From Arthrobotrys musiformis (Eukaryota > Ascomycota > Orbiliomycetes > Orbiliales > Orbiliaceae), in NCBI GenBank assembly GCA_036971715.1, contig JAVHJL010000005.1:248001-312000 (forward strand): a stretch of 64,000 bases of DNA, read 5' to 3'. Shown here piece after piece: positions 53,784 to 64,000 of this stretch; positions within the stretch are counted from its first letter, which is position 1, and the number at the start of each line of letters is the position of its first letter. The translations under genes and the position numbers were made by a program. Under the pieces are notes generated by a model that searched no databases, was not told where the DNA came from, and saw only the letters and a program-made list of their open reading frames with translations.

Positions 53784-55785
53784 ATGGGCAACGACCAGTC
53801 AACCCAGCGCAAGTCCTCCTCCTCCTCCTCCCGCCGCATAACCTCCCCCTCCGGCTCCTCCACCCCGACCTTCAGACACAAATCAAAGTCCTCCTCCAAG
53901 CATTCCTCCTCCAAAAAAGTTAGAAGGTAAGCCCCTATCCACCGTTTCAAGGTGTTCGTAAGATCACACATCAAACGTTTTGCATCAATATCAATATCAG
54001 TATCAATATCAATATCAATATCAAATGCTAATATTATGACAGATCCGCAAGCAATGCCCCCACAATCGCATCCGCCTCCTCCGAGGACTCCAACACCATC
54101 TACGAGCCCCAGAAGGTCGTCATCATCGGCGCCGGTCCCGTTGGCGCGCTGGCCGCTCTATACTTTGCAAAGGGCGGATGGCAGGTGACCGTCTACGAGC
54201 TACGGGGGGGTACTGCTCCCTTCCTCCCATAATATATATATACCTACCAAACAGGTATATTATAGGAAGAGAATCATGCTGATGGGGCCGTAGATTTAAG
54301 AAACCCCGAGAACCGCAGCTTGAACTTCACAAAATCGATCAATCTCGCCATATCGGAGCGTGGAATCAACGGCCTCCGCACCGTCGACCCGGAACTCACC
54401 GACGAAATCCTGGAGTCCGCCATCCCCATGAACGGACGCATGATACACGATACCGCGGGGAAGCAGTCCAGCCAGCGATACGACGTTCACGGGAGAGTCA
54501 GTCCCCCCATCCATCCACCTTAATAGAAGAAAGAAAACTAAAGGAAGAACAGTTCATCCGCTCCATCGACCGCTCCTACCTCAACGGCGCCCTCCTGGAC
54601 CAACTGGAACAAATGTCCAACGTCACCCTCAAATTCTCCCACAACCTCAAACGCCTAACCCTCGAAAAATCAGAAGCAACCTTCGAACGCCGCCTCGCCT
54701 CCGGAGAAACCGAAACCGTCAAGGTCTCCGCAGACCTCTTCATCGGTGCCGACGGAGCGCACTCCCAAACCCGCTACCACATGATGAAATACGTCCGTCT
54801 CAACTTCTCGCAGGAATACATCGACTCTCTGTGGTGCGAATTCCACCTCCCGCCGTCGCCGGAGGGTGAATTCCAGCTGGATCCGAATCATCTGCACATC
54901 TGGCCTAGACAGACGTTCATGTTCATCGCTTTGCCCAATATGGACAAAAGCTTCACGTGTACCCTGTTCATGCCCGAAGATATGTTCAAGGACATCGTGG
55001 GGCCCGAGGCACTGCTCAAGTTCTTCCTGACCGAGTTCCCGGATGTGGTGCCCTTAATCGGGGAGGAGAACTTGATCGGTGACTATCTCAAAAATCAGAA
55101 GCTGCCGCTGATATCTGTGAAGGTATTTCCCTCTCTTACAAAATCATTTACTAGGAAGAAAAGCTAATGTGGCGGACCAGTGCACCCCCTACCACTATCG
55201 CAACAAATGCGTCATCATCGGCGACGCAGCCCACGCCGTAAGTCCCCAAAACCCCCTCTAACAACTTGATAGGAAGTAAAATTAATAGGATAAAAGATGG
55301 TCCCCTTCTACGGCCAAGGCATGAACTGCGGCTTCGAAGACGTCCGCACCCTATGGGAACACATCTCCTCCACCCCCTCCCTAACCGACGCCCTAACCTC
55401 CTACACCCTCGAACGCCAAAGGGATCTACACGTAATAAACGACCTGGCGATGAACAACTACATCGAAATGCGGTCTTCGGTGACCTCACGCACCTACCTA
55501 CTCAAAAAGGGGTTTCAGGAGTTTTTGTACAGTTGGTTCCCCTGGATGGGGGTGAGGACGTTGTATTCGATGGTTAGTTTCAGTAATATTCCGTACTCGG
55601 AGGTTGTGAAGAGGGTGAAGCGGCAGGAGAAAGCTTTGGGTATTGCGGCGCAGGTTGTGGGGTTAGTCGGGGTGGGACTGGTCGGGTGGTGGGTTTGGGA
55701 GGGGGAGATGTGGAGGGAGTGGATGGAGGAAGGGGTGTTGATTTGGAAGGAGTGGATGGAGGAGGCGGTGAGGGTGCTTTGGTGA
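53784..55785 (+). CDS. BNA4: Kynurenine 3-monooxygenase (de novo NAD synthesis)
   Basis: Six exons: 53784-53926, 54043-54209, 54294-54496, 54553-55122, 55181-55237, 55297-55785, giving 542 residues. The flavoenzyme converts L-kynurenine to 3-hydroxykynurenine at the outer mitochondrial membrane. The FAD-binding GAGPVG is at 77-82 (KVVIIGAGPVGALAAL); VYELRGD, RSLNFTKSINLAISERGI, ADLFIGADGAHSQTR and CVIIGDAAHAMVPFYGQGMN follow as in the family. A C-terminal hydrophobic helix (ALGIAAQVVGLVGVGLVGWW) supplies the membrane anchor. The ~48-residue Ser-rich N-terminus (exon 1) is additional and begins MGNDQS, which fits an N-myristoylation signal. Intron 1 contains an ATCAAT repeat. Divergent from the Tre-like gene. 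Confidence 0.95.
53984..54024. repeat. TATCAA hexanucleotide repeat in BNA4 intron 1
   Basis: Six to seven units of ATCAAT with one G variant lie within the first intron (53927-54042), just upstream of a GCTAAT-type branch site and the acceptor. Confidence 0.8.
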
Positions 55786-56505
55786 ATATTCCTTTCTCCC
55801 GTCCCTTTGTAGAGGGGGGTATTAATGATGAATTACAGGAAGCATTAGATTATATATTATATAACATCGACGACATGACGGCATTTTTATATCGCATTGT
55901 ATATACCACTTGATAGACCATTTTAGCATAAAACCATACCATTTACCTAACTCATACCAAAGCATTTCATCCCATCTAATTCAATCTTAAACTTATAATT
56001 ATACAGAATGTAGACGTAGATATAGACCCATGTAACACCCCGCCTTATAACCACCCGCTAAACTGCATAAAACCACCCCTCATGACCACAATCAACCACG
56101 TACTAGCGCGATGTCCCCCTCCAAACATACCGAACCCAGCAAGTTACCTGCGCCGGGCGAGGTGCCGCAGTTGGATGGGTTGGAATTAGCCCCCCTGTGA
56201 TTGGCTGACGCACCCCAATCCACGACCGGGGTGCGAATTACGTCGACATAACATTGGCTTGTGAGACTCTGCACTGCTCTTCGTGCCGGAAAAAGATGTG
56301 ATATTTGCTGACCCCTCCTGCGCCTGCCCTTCCCAGGTAGACAGGGAGGGGTATAAAAGGGATTGACCACCCCGCTCAGCTTACTAAATGATACCTTTTT
56401 ATATAATACTCTCTAGCCCGACGAACAAGAATTCCACACTAGCTCCAACTTCAAGATTTTATTAAGAACCTCAGATTTAAACCGAAGTATTCATAAAAGA
56501 TAAAA
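55786..56505 (+). promoter_or_regulatory. Promoter of the 67-aa gene
   Basis: About 720 bp. TATAAAAG at 56352-56359 lies 147-154 bp before the ATG at 56506, and a leader follows. Upstream sequence is the BNA4 3' end and GC-rich promoter. This is one of the clearest TATA boxes in the window and suggests regulated or strong expression. Confidence 0.6.
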
Positions 56506-56927
56506 ATGGCATTCTCGGTACGTACTACCACCTCAAATGCGGGGTGGGGTGTATACAAACATCCCGCCATGATGACATCACCTGCGCTCCTCCGCGTGCA
56601 CGCCACCAGAATATAATCTTTCCTCGATACATACCTAGTAGATATCGATGTAGATATAAGAACTAACAAGCTGGGAAATAAATAGGCAGGCACCCACGTC
56701 ACCTTCACAAACTCCACCGGCGGCGAGGAGGTCGGCGTCGTAAAGTCCTACTCCGTGCGTCCCCCCTCTCTCTATACAAAATATAAATACTAATGACAGA
56801 ATAGTCCGGCACGTACACCATCACCCGCAAAGACCAATCCACCGTCTCCGTCGCCGAAGGCAGCGTGAAGGAACTAAAAGTCACCTCGGGCCAGAAGGAT
56901 AACTGCCCCATCGTCGGCACCGCTTGA
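56506..56927 (+). CDS. Small 67-residue protein, three exons, family unknown
   Basis: Exons 56506-56517 (12 nt), 56686-56754 and 56805-56927 give a 67-residue protein beginning MAFSAGTHVTFTNSTGG and ending in CPIVGTA. All junctions are phase 0 with donors GTACGT and GTGCGT and acceptors TAG. No signal peptide or helix is apparent; alternating Thr/Val/Ser residues (GTYTITRK, STVSVAEG, VKELKVTSG) suggest a small all-beta fold. It contains one Cys. The reading frame is supported by codon regularity in exons 2 and 3 and by the TATA box upstream. It sits between BNA4 (same strand) and RTC5 (convergent). I do not recognise a family. Confidence 0.65.
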
Positions 56928-57129
56928 TTCTCCAACCTCAATTACTTGAGTACTAGATAATTAATTATTCAAAGAATTGAAAATTCTATTCCCGCGCTGA
57001 TAAAAACTCCATTTATTGTCCCATCTAACCTTGTCTCGTAAACCAGTGCTGGCTGAAGATATAACCCCCCCAATTTCCCATGATAATAACAATTAATTCC
57101 AAACTCCTGATCGCCCGATGATAAAGTAT

Positions 57130-59041
57130 CTAAACACTCCCACCGCTTCTGTTACCCCCTATGATCCCCGCCATCTCCAGTAACGCCTATAACCATCAGT
57201 AATCCATACGATAAGAAGTAAAAGAAAGGGGAAGCATACCCGATTCGCCTCAACATCATCCCCAAGCTGCACATTCCGCCTCCTCAAAGCCTCAGCCTCA
57301 TCCCAAGCCCACTGCCTCTTCTGCTCCCTCGCCTCCTCCTCCCCCCCAACCCCCCAAACTTCAATCTCCTCAACCACAAACCTCTCCTGCCAATCCCCAC
57401 TCCTCCCCTCAAAATCACTAGTATGATACGCGCCCCCACCAGAGGAACTATGCGTGAACACCCCGAACTCCAGCGACTCGTCCAGTATCAACGATACCGC
57501 GCCCAAATTCATATGTAACACCGGATCTCCGGCTTTAACCCTCGGTAAGGGTGCTCCAAACCCTATTCCGGCGGATTTATTCCAGTATATATAATCCGAA
57601 TGCGACTTCGAGGTCTCGAATACCTCGTGGATGGGGTGGAGTTGGAATAGTCTCGTAGACGGCGTGCCGAAGGGTTCCTTGTGGGTTATTTTCCACATGG
57701 TGTCGACGTATACCCCGAAGGTTAAGGTATCGTCTTCGGATGATATGCTGTCCGGGAAACGTTTGGGGGAGAGGGTGTCGGAGAAGGATTTCTCGCGGGA
57801 GGTGGAGGGGGTACCCATTCGTGATCCGGTGACGAGGAGGATGGTCGGTGCGCGCCATTTGAATACCCTTTGCTCGAACATGCCCATTGAGAAGCCGTCG
57901 TCTGAGCCGATGTATAGCTTTCGCAGTTTCCGCCAGAGGGTGTCGCCCTTGATGAAGAATGAGAGTTGGTTTAAGATCGTCGGGGTTAGGATCGTGCCGT
58001 GGTGCTGGAGGAGTGGGGGGGTGAGTGGGAGGTGCAGGGTTGGGTCTTTGTTCATGTTCAGTCGTTTCGAGAAGAGGAAGTGCTCGTAGAGGGGCTTGAA
58101 CCCGTCGAAGAGGTGCGGCTTCATCCCACGATGATATTAGCAATGATTCCCGTAGATAGTTGAAGTAGATAGATAGTTAACATACCAATCCCCTCCTCAC
58201 ACTCCTCGCAAAGGCCGACCAGAGAATCGGCGCCCCGTCGGTACTCATACTCCGAACCACGCTCTCCGCCGCCCTCCTCAGCTCCAACAGAGCATCACCA
58301 GAATACCGCTCCACATACGCCGCCAACGACTCCTGGGGGTCCAACGGCGCAATAACAAGCAGCAGCATAACCAACTTGGTCAAATCCTGCGGATCGAGTC
58401 TTCTCACATACTTCCGTGTCGATGGCGGGGTATCCAGCTTGAACACCTCGATTGCATCCAGCGCCTCCAAAGCCGCGAGTGCTAGATCGTCGTCGTCCCC
58501 TTCGTCTTCAATGTCGGGTTGTACCTCAGATCCCCCCGTATCCCCCCCATTCTCTTTGATATCATCACCACCCCGATCATGCACCGCCAGAATCCTATAC
58601 CAAATCCTGACGGCATCACCCTTCAACACCCCCCTCCACCGAGCAGTAAACACACAAATAACCCTCACGGTCCCCTCCCAATCCAACAACCCCGGCCCAT
58701 CGCTCAAATACGGAAACCCCGCGGCAACACTACTCGCATGAAACAGCAACCCACCAACATCAAGCACATCCGGCAGCTCCAGGAAACGCACGAGCGTATC
58801 TTCGGACCAGTATTCCACGTCGTCCGAGGAGTTCGATAGAGAAGCGAAGACGTCGCGGAGGGAGAAGACTTCCAGATCCGTCAAGGTCTTCTTCTGCAGA
58901 CGGTGAGTGAGGCGGCGGCGGAGGTCCTCTTCCCTTTCTTTGTTAGTATAAATTTGGATTTGTGAATGTGGGGGGGTATATAATGTGGTAGTTACCCGGA
59001 GAAAGCGAGCGACGGCTCTCATCTGACTGCGATTGACCCAT
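57130..59041 (-). CDS. RTC5: TLDc-domain protein Rtc5
   Basis: Exons 59041-58996, 58937-58186, 58118-57240 and 57186-57130 give 577 residues, the family length. RTC5 proteins have an N-terminal helical region and a C-terminal TLDc domain; in yeast, Rtc5 acts at the vacuole on V-ATPase assembly, the name coming from a telomere-capping screen. Exon 1 encodes MGQSQS, an N-myristoylation motif. Family blocks include YWSEDTLVRFLELPD, PHLFDGFKPLYEHFLFSKRL (joined by exon 3), the TLDc strands WRKLYIGSDDGFSMGMFEQ, APTILLVTGSRM and FGVYVDTMW, and LLHMNLGAV-like VLHMNLGAVSL. The last exon ends ALLEMAGIIGGNRSGGSV, the conserved terminus. It shares a short divergent promoter with the next gene. Confidence 0.93.
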
Positions 59042-59387
59042 GTCGTAGTACCTCGCCTAGAATACATCAACTATCGATATCCTCTCGAGCTCTTAATTTC
59101 GTACAATAGTAGCGTGTATGACCAGTAGTTTCTTAGTTGGAAGAAGGGAGAAAATGTCGGGGGGGCGTGACCAATTTATAGCCAGTTACGCGGCTGTCAA
59201 TAAGTAGAAATACAATGGCCTGACGATTGCGGTGGCCCTTTATATACCTAATCAACGTTATAACAGCCGACGTCACAGCGGCGAGAACCCGGTCCACATT
59301 CCCACCTTTTATACCCGCGAATGCCAGGCCCGCCGGAATAGTAATTAATTACTATACCCTCACTCGAATTACATCTAGACGTCCACA
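59042..59387. promoter_or_regulatory. 345-bp bidirectional promoter, RTC5 and 140-aa gene
   Basis: The two divergent ATGs are 345 bp apart. TATATACC (about 59242) and TTTATACC (about 59309) could serve the plus-strand gene. The gap is too short for another gene. Confidence 0.5.
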
Positions 59388-59736
59388 ATGATCCTCCGCA
59401 GGCTCCCCCGCCCGTCCGTGTATCTCAGACATATCACTCATGCCAACACCGCTGTCTCAAACATAAGACCCCACGGCCCTCCGCGGCGTTTGTGCGTGAG
59501 CTACTCGACCACTCCGTCGACGGGGAGGAGGCCCGTGGACGTCAAAGTCGAGGATCTGTCCGAGCTGTACGCCTCCGCCAGGGATGAGGTCAGTCATTCT
59601 TTCCGTATACTTATTGAGTAAATGTTTGAGTAATGTGCCTGTCGATTACCTTTCTTTTGAAGAGAATTTCGAGGGTTTAGTCATTTTTATGTAAGAACGG
59701 AGTGCATTAGCTAATCTCCAAGCCTTTTTTCTAAAA

Positions 59737-59794
<58 letters not shown>

Positions 59795-60090
59795 CAATTG
59801 GGATCGTAATGATAATGGTAATGGTAATATTAATTGTGAATGGGAGTGAGTGAGGGGGGTGAGAGAAGTTCGAAATCGCCCTCGAAGAAACTGCCAAAAA
59901 CACAATCTACGCCAGAGACGACCGCCAAACCGCCCGCGAGGAATTCGAAAAGTTCAAACTCGCCTACTCGGATGCGCTCTCACTGTCCTCGGACGACGAG
60001 GCAAAGGAGATAAAAACCAGGGTCGGGCAGCGGTTACGTGAGATGGAGAGTGCGATCGAACGGCTCAGGGAGGCGGATGAGGAGCATTGA
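59388..60090 (+). CDS. Small helical protein with mitochondrial-type presequence
   Basis: Exons 59388-59588 and 59869-60090 give 140 residues. The first ~50 residues are Arg-rich and lack acidic residues (MILRRLPRPSVYLRHITHAN), a good mitochondrial targeting signal. The rest is a charged helical segment: LSELYASARDEFEIALEETA, ARDDRQTAREEFEKFKLAY, RVGQRLREMESAIERLRE. The 280-bp intron holds a 48-base T-run. I recall similar short proteins as conserved hypotheticals in filamentous ascomycetes, but I cannot assign a function. The coiled-coil character suggests a matrix or inner-membrane-associated accessory subunit; that is inference only. Confidence 0.75.
59740..59787. repeat. Poly(T), 48 bases, inside an intron
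   Basis: Longest homopolymer in the window, in the sense strand of the intron between the two exons of the 140-aa gene, about 80 bp upstream of the acceptor. Length in the assembly may be inexact. Confidence 0.8.
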
Positions 60091-60353
60091 GGTTATATTC
60101 ATTTGTAATTATAATTATAAGGTATGAAAAAGAGACGCCAGACGCCGGTGCTCAAGACGACGTCGAATTGCTAGTTGACAGAGTAAAGAAGAAGAGACGA
60201 AGGAAGGAAGAAACAGGACCATGCAGCGGCTTATATACCCACCAAATACAATATCAAGAAATACCAAGCTCCCAATGCCAGAAAATCAAATCACCCCATT
60301 CCAATCCTGGTGAATATAATAAGATGAAGTAATGAATGCAACCTCCAAAAGAA

Positions 60354-63196
60354 CTACGTACGCTTGAATTTGAACTTGAGCCCGTCGTCGCTGTCCTCGT
60401 CCTCGCTATCTTCATTACTAAAGATCGCCATCGTCTTGGCCTTCTTCTTCGCCGGCTCCTCGCTGATACTGTTCCTGTTGCTCGTCGTCCGCTTCGCCGG
60501 TGCGGTGGATGTCTGGGTTCCACCCCTGACACCGCCCCTCACCGCCCTCCCGGAGGCCTGCTGCTGTGTCGTCTGTGATTTCTGTGACCTCTGTGATTTT
60601 TTGACTAGTGATTCGTCCCTTGCCGTTTCTTCTTCGAAAAAGTCGTCGTCGTCGTCGTCGATGTCCACTACCTCCATGGCCCCCTTCCCACTCCTCCCCG
60701 AAGCACCTCCCACTTGTGTTTCTGAGACGTGTGAGATGTTGGATACAACCTCCCTCCTCTTCCCCGCCGCCACCGACGACAATTGTTGAGGTTCAACCCA
60801 ATACCCCTCCCCGGTCCCATAATCCTTCACTTTATGCTCAACCAACGGCACCATAATCTGGGCCCCCATCCTCCTCATCGGCCCCTCCACCCCACCATCC
60901 TTACTCCTCTTCTTAAACTTCTTAAAATTCTTCCGTCCGTTCCACACGGTATCCCATCTATCACCTTCATCCCCATACGCCTGGGATCTCCCCGTTGGTT
61001 TTTTGACATTAGTGGTGATTTCAAACACCTCCACGATGGCGAGATTCCGCATTTTTGAGACAGCAGCGATTTCTTCGGATGTCATTTCGTTCGATGCGGC
61101 TTCTTCTGCGGCTTTTTGGTCTTCCTTTTGGCGGATCGTGAGGGCGGTTTGGATTACCCTGCTCTCCAGGGCGCGTTTTTTGCCCTTCTGCGGTTTGGGG
61201 ACGTCTTCATCTTCTTGTTGTTCTTCTTCTGGTTCGGGTTTTATGGGCTCTGGGGTTTTTTCTTTTCTTTGGGCTGAGGGGAGGGGTTTTAGGGATGTGG
61301 AGGGGGGGTTGGATGCTTCCTGGAGTTTTTGGCGTTTGAGGGTTGCTTGGCCGGTGAGCATCCTGTCCATGATTGCGTTATCGTCTTCCGAGTCTGAAGA
61401 TGGGATTGGTCTCCTTTTCGTGCCCTGGGTTTGTTGGGATTCTGCGATGGAGGGGAGTTGGGTTCTTTGGGAGATGGTGCGGGAGGTTGTTGCCGACTGT
61501 GGGATTTGACTTGCTGGTTTTGCGGTGGTGGTTGAGGATGAAGGCGGTGGGGGCAGCGGGGTGAAGTCTTCTTCGTCCGAGTCGTCGATTTTGATCTGGC
61601 TGATGTAGCGGGAGGATCTGGTTTGTGTTCTTGAGGAGGTGGTTGAAGTTCTGCTTGGGGGGGCCATTTGGGATTCTGTTTTTGGGGGGATGGGGTCTTC
61701 TTCCTTTGTGGTGCGGGTCCGGCGGGGTGATTTGGGGACTATTATCACTATTAACATCGTCTTAGATTGTGAAGAAAGAGGGGGGGCTACCTTCTGTACT
61801 CGGCGGAGGGGCGGGGAGTTCGATGGATTCGTGGACCACGATGCTCTCCTCGGCCTCATACGGCCTCGCGAGCACACTGGCATCAGCCAGTAACACTGCA
61901 TCCAAAAACTCATTCTGCTCCGCAAACCTCACACCGACCCTCTCCTCCACCTCCCTCCTAAACCTCACATACCAATCCCCCTCGACATTGGGATGTAACA
62001 CGATAACCTTCCTACCTCCTCCAGACAAGCGGTCGATATGCACGATGAGTTCTGCGGGTTTGGTCCTCCCTTCCTTGATATTGAATAACTCCGTCTTCCC
62101 GCCTGCATCCGTAATGGGGCCGGTGAAGATATCCATATGCTGCTGGGTACAGCAGACCACGATCCACTTCTCAAACATCGTTTTTCTCAACGGGTTGGGT
62201 TTGAAGAACTCGGGATCCTTGGGGTTGGGTTCTTGTCCCGGGGGTGGTAGGAATTCCAACGGATCCGGCCAGTTGGCTATATCTTCCTGCAGAGGACTAT
62301 CGAGTAAATCCCCATTGGCGGCTTTAGTCTGCGTCGCGGCGGCGGCGATGGCGTCGACGAATGATGAGGTTACGATCCATGAGCCGTTTATGAGGGCGCG
62401 GAGGCTGATGGGTAGATTGCGCTTTGTGACGACGGTGACTGTTGTCTTTTGAGGGAGGAACTCGGGGATGCATTTTATGTCCAGTTGCTCGAGTTTAGCG
62501 AGGTAGTCTTTTAGGAGGAGTTTGGGGTCCGGTGGGGCTTTCTTCTTGGAGGAGGAGGTGTGGATTGTGAAGATCTGGGGTTCGTATTTTAAGCTGTGCC
62601 CTTGTTAGTCTGAAGTACAGGATATATATATATATATATATACACATATTGTAAGGGGGTAGGGGGGTAGGGGGAGTACCGAAAGATCTGGGGCGCGGTG
62701 GCCATCTGGAACTCATGGTCGACGGTGGGATCGAGCACGACAGAAGCGCCGTTGATGAACTTGCCGTCGACGGTGGACCCCTTCTTCGACTCGTCCTTCA
62801 GCGTGAGGGTGGAGTAGTGTCTGATGCTGAGCTGCAGTCTGTCAGTATCTTATATACACCCTCTCGAGGGGGGTATGGTAAGACTCACGCCATCGTACTT
62901 CTTGACCTCGTCGACCTTGAGAACGATATGCCGCCGCGAAATGGCCTTTTGAGCTGCGCCCGCCGTCAGTCCCGCACCCCCATCGTATTGTATACATCCA
63001 CATATTGCAGTGGTAGGACTCACTTGCGCCGGCGAACTGCGTGCGACCCAGGATGGCCTCCTGGCCGGGACGGACCCAGGTTCTCTTCCCTATATTATCT
63101 CCGTCAGCTGCGATCGCGATATGATGCCTGTATAGTGAGGAACGTATGTATGCACGTACCTCCGAGGAGATCGGTGTCGGTGTCTAGAATCCACAT
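60354..63196 (-). CDS. NBS1: MRN-complex subunit Nbs1 (nibrin)
   Basis: Six exons: 63196-63160, 63089-63024, 62953-62889, 62831-62680, 62593-61791, 61747-60354, giving 838 residues. Nbs1 recruits Mre11-Rad50 and the Tel1/ATM kinase to DNA breaks. The FHA domain is rebuilt across five exons (WVRPGQEAILGRTQF, AISRRHIVL, KKGSTVDGKFINGA). Tandem BRCT-like modules follow (PISLRALINGSWIVTSSFVD; FEKWIVVCCTQQHMDIF). A long Ser/Thr/Pro- and Lys-rich linker leads to the Mre11-binding motif KNFKKFKK, which is diagnostic, then YWVEPQQL and an acidic C-terminus ending FKFKRT, as expected for Tel1/ATM binding. It is convergent with the 140-aa gene and divergent from the next gene across 249 bp. Confidence 0.93.
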
Positions 63197-63445
63197 GGCC
63201 TCAGATTAAAGATCGCATGAGAGTAGCTATTATACAGCCTCGTGGTTGTCTCCCCCGCCGAAGGAATGTTCGTGATCCAAAAGGAGGACGTGACTGGGCC
63301 CTTCGAGAAAGAGAGCCCAAACGCCAATCCACGTTATCCCGATTCCTTGGCGGAACTTCGGTCTTTTAAGCCGCAGTTTGATATCTTCGACAATACAACT
63401 CGAACTTCACCAAATAATTAAGTCGAGATAGCGAGGAACATTAAT

Positions 63446-64000
63446 ATGAGCGCCCTCCGCTCGCTGGGCCTCGGCGCCCGGCTGAACACGATGCTATCGA
63501 TCTCCAGGGCCTCGAGGTGCCCCGCCGTCCTGCGGCTTCCCCAGCGGATACCCCTCCAAATGCCACCCCGTCGCACGTTCTGGTCCAAGATCTTTGGGAA
63601 GAAGAAGGTCGAACCCGTCAACCCTGAGGACGCAAAATGTATTCCCCCTTTCTTATATATCATATCATACGTTATGTATACTGACAGAGGAGAATAGTTA
63701 TCTACCCCACCTCCCTCTGCCTCTTCACCGCCGGACGGCGCACAATCTACATCTCCTGCATGAAACTAGCCTCCTGCTACCCCTTCCTCCTCACCGTCTT
63801 CTACCTCGGCCCAAACCTCACCCTCAACTGGCCCGCCCTCTACACAATCCCCCTGGCACAGGAACACCCCAACATCACCGCCGCCGTAATCCTAACCCTC
63901 ACCGCGCTACCAATGGGGATGTTCTACCTGGCGGCACCCTACGTCACCCACATCTTCATCAAAATCCCGCCGTACGCCAGGATCTCGAAACAGGCGGTCA
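63446..64000 (+). CDS. Mitochondrial-type membrane protein, 3' end beyond window
   Basis: Exon 1 is 63446-63638 and exon 2 starts at 63698 and runs off the window end. The N-terminus is basic and hydroxylated (MSALRSLGLGARLNTMLSIS...RRTFWSKIFGKKK), a typical mitochondrial presequence. Exon 2 encodes YPTSLCLFTAGRRTIYISCM, then two hydrophobic segments (SCYPFLLTVFYLGPNLTL; ITAAVILTLTALPMGMFYLA) and VTHIFIKIPPYAR. The two-helix hairpin after a short soluble start resembles TMEM70/TMEM186/TMEM223-like assembly factors, but the match is by general shape only. The gene is divergent from NBS1 across 249 bp. Confidence 0.65.

Noticed and set aside
60364..60789. Hydrophobic 141-codon plus-strand frame opposite NBS1
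   Set aside because: Ser/Leu/Phe runs are the antisense of Lys/Glu/Asp-rich NBS1 codons.

Overview
The window is nuclear DNA of a filamentous ascomycete (Pezizomycotina). Most genes carry short spliceosomal introns (about 45-150 bp) with GTRNGT-like donors and AG acceptors. The gene set is fungal: GH76 cell-wall mannosidase, Rho2, Fhl1-type forkhead factor, Tre1/Tre2-like transferrin-receptor-like protein, Rtc5, and a membrane/ankyrin protein family expanded in filamentous fungi. Very small exons (6 nt in rho2, 19 nt in the MFS gene), long homopolymer tracts and gene-poor AT-rich stretches would fit an intron-rich lineage such as Pezizomycetes, but that placement is only a guess. I see no virus, CRISPR, plasmid, tRNA, rRNA or secondary-metabolite cluster.

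Layout. 1-7.6 kb is gene-poor and AT-rich, with a 20-bp-arm hairpin under an orphan TATA promoter, a 23-bp repeat in two copies, and the long pyrimidine-rich leader of the first gene. 7.6-15 kb holds a GH76 DFG5/DCW1 mannosidase (+), an RWD-PARP protein (-) and a three-helix membrane protein (+). 15.9-21.2 kb holds a very large minus-strand membrane/ankyrin gene that appears to be split by one intron and broken by a one-base frameshift. 22.8-27.2 kb holds an AFG1-type mitochondrial AAA ATPase (+) with an overlapping upstream ORF, then a secreted Kex2-site-rich protein with a Thr/Ser-rich tail (+). 29.6-31.9 kb holds an eight-exon MFS drug/polyamine transporter (+).

From 34.3 kb on the window is a dense block of conserved housekeeping genes: FHL1 (-), RHO2 (+), a DUF1749 alpha/beta hydrolase (-), NDC80 (-), trimethyllysine dioxygenase (-), a Tre1/2-like pseudo-peptidase (-), kynurenine 3-monooxygenase (+), a 67-aa three-exon protein under a clear TATA box (+), RTC5 (-), a 140-aa putative mitochondrial protein (+), NBS1 (-), and the start of a mitochondrial-type membrane protein (+) cut by the window end.

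These genes do not form one pathway. They cover cell wall and polarity (DFG5, RHO2), mitochondria (AFG1, TMLH, the 140-aa protein, the last gene), chromosome maintenance and segregation (NBS1, NDC80), transcription (FHL1), vacuole/endosome trafficking (TRE, RTC5) and NAD synthesis (BNA4). The less ordinary loci are the frameshifted membrane/ankyrin gene, the Kex2-type precursor, the RWD-PARP protein, the 67-aa gene and the structured promoter region near 1.4 kb. Exon joins were worked out by hand from splice signals, reading frame and family conservation; none has been checked against transcripts.
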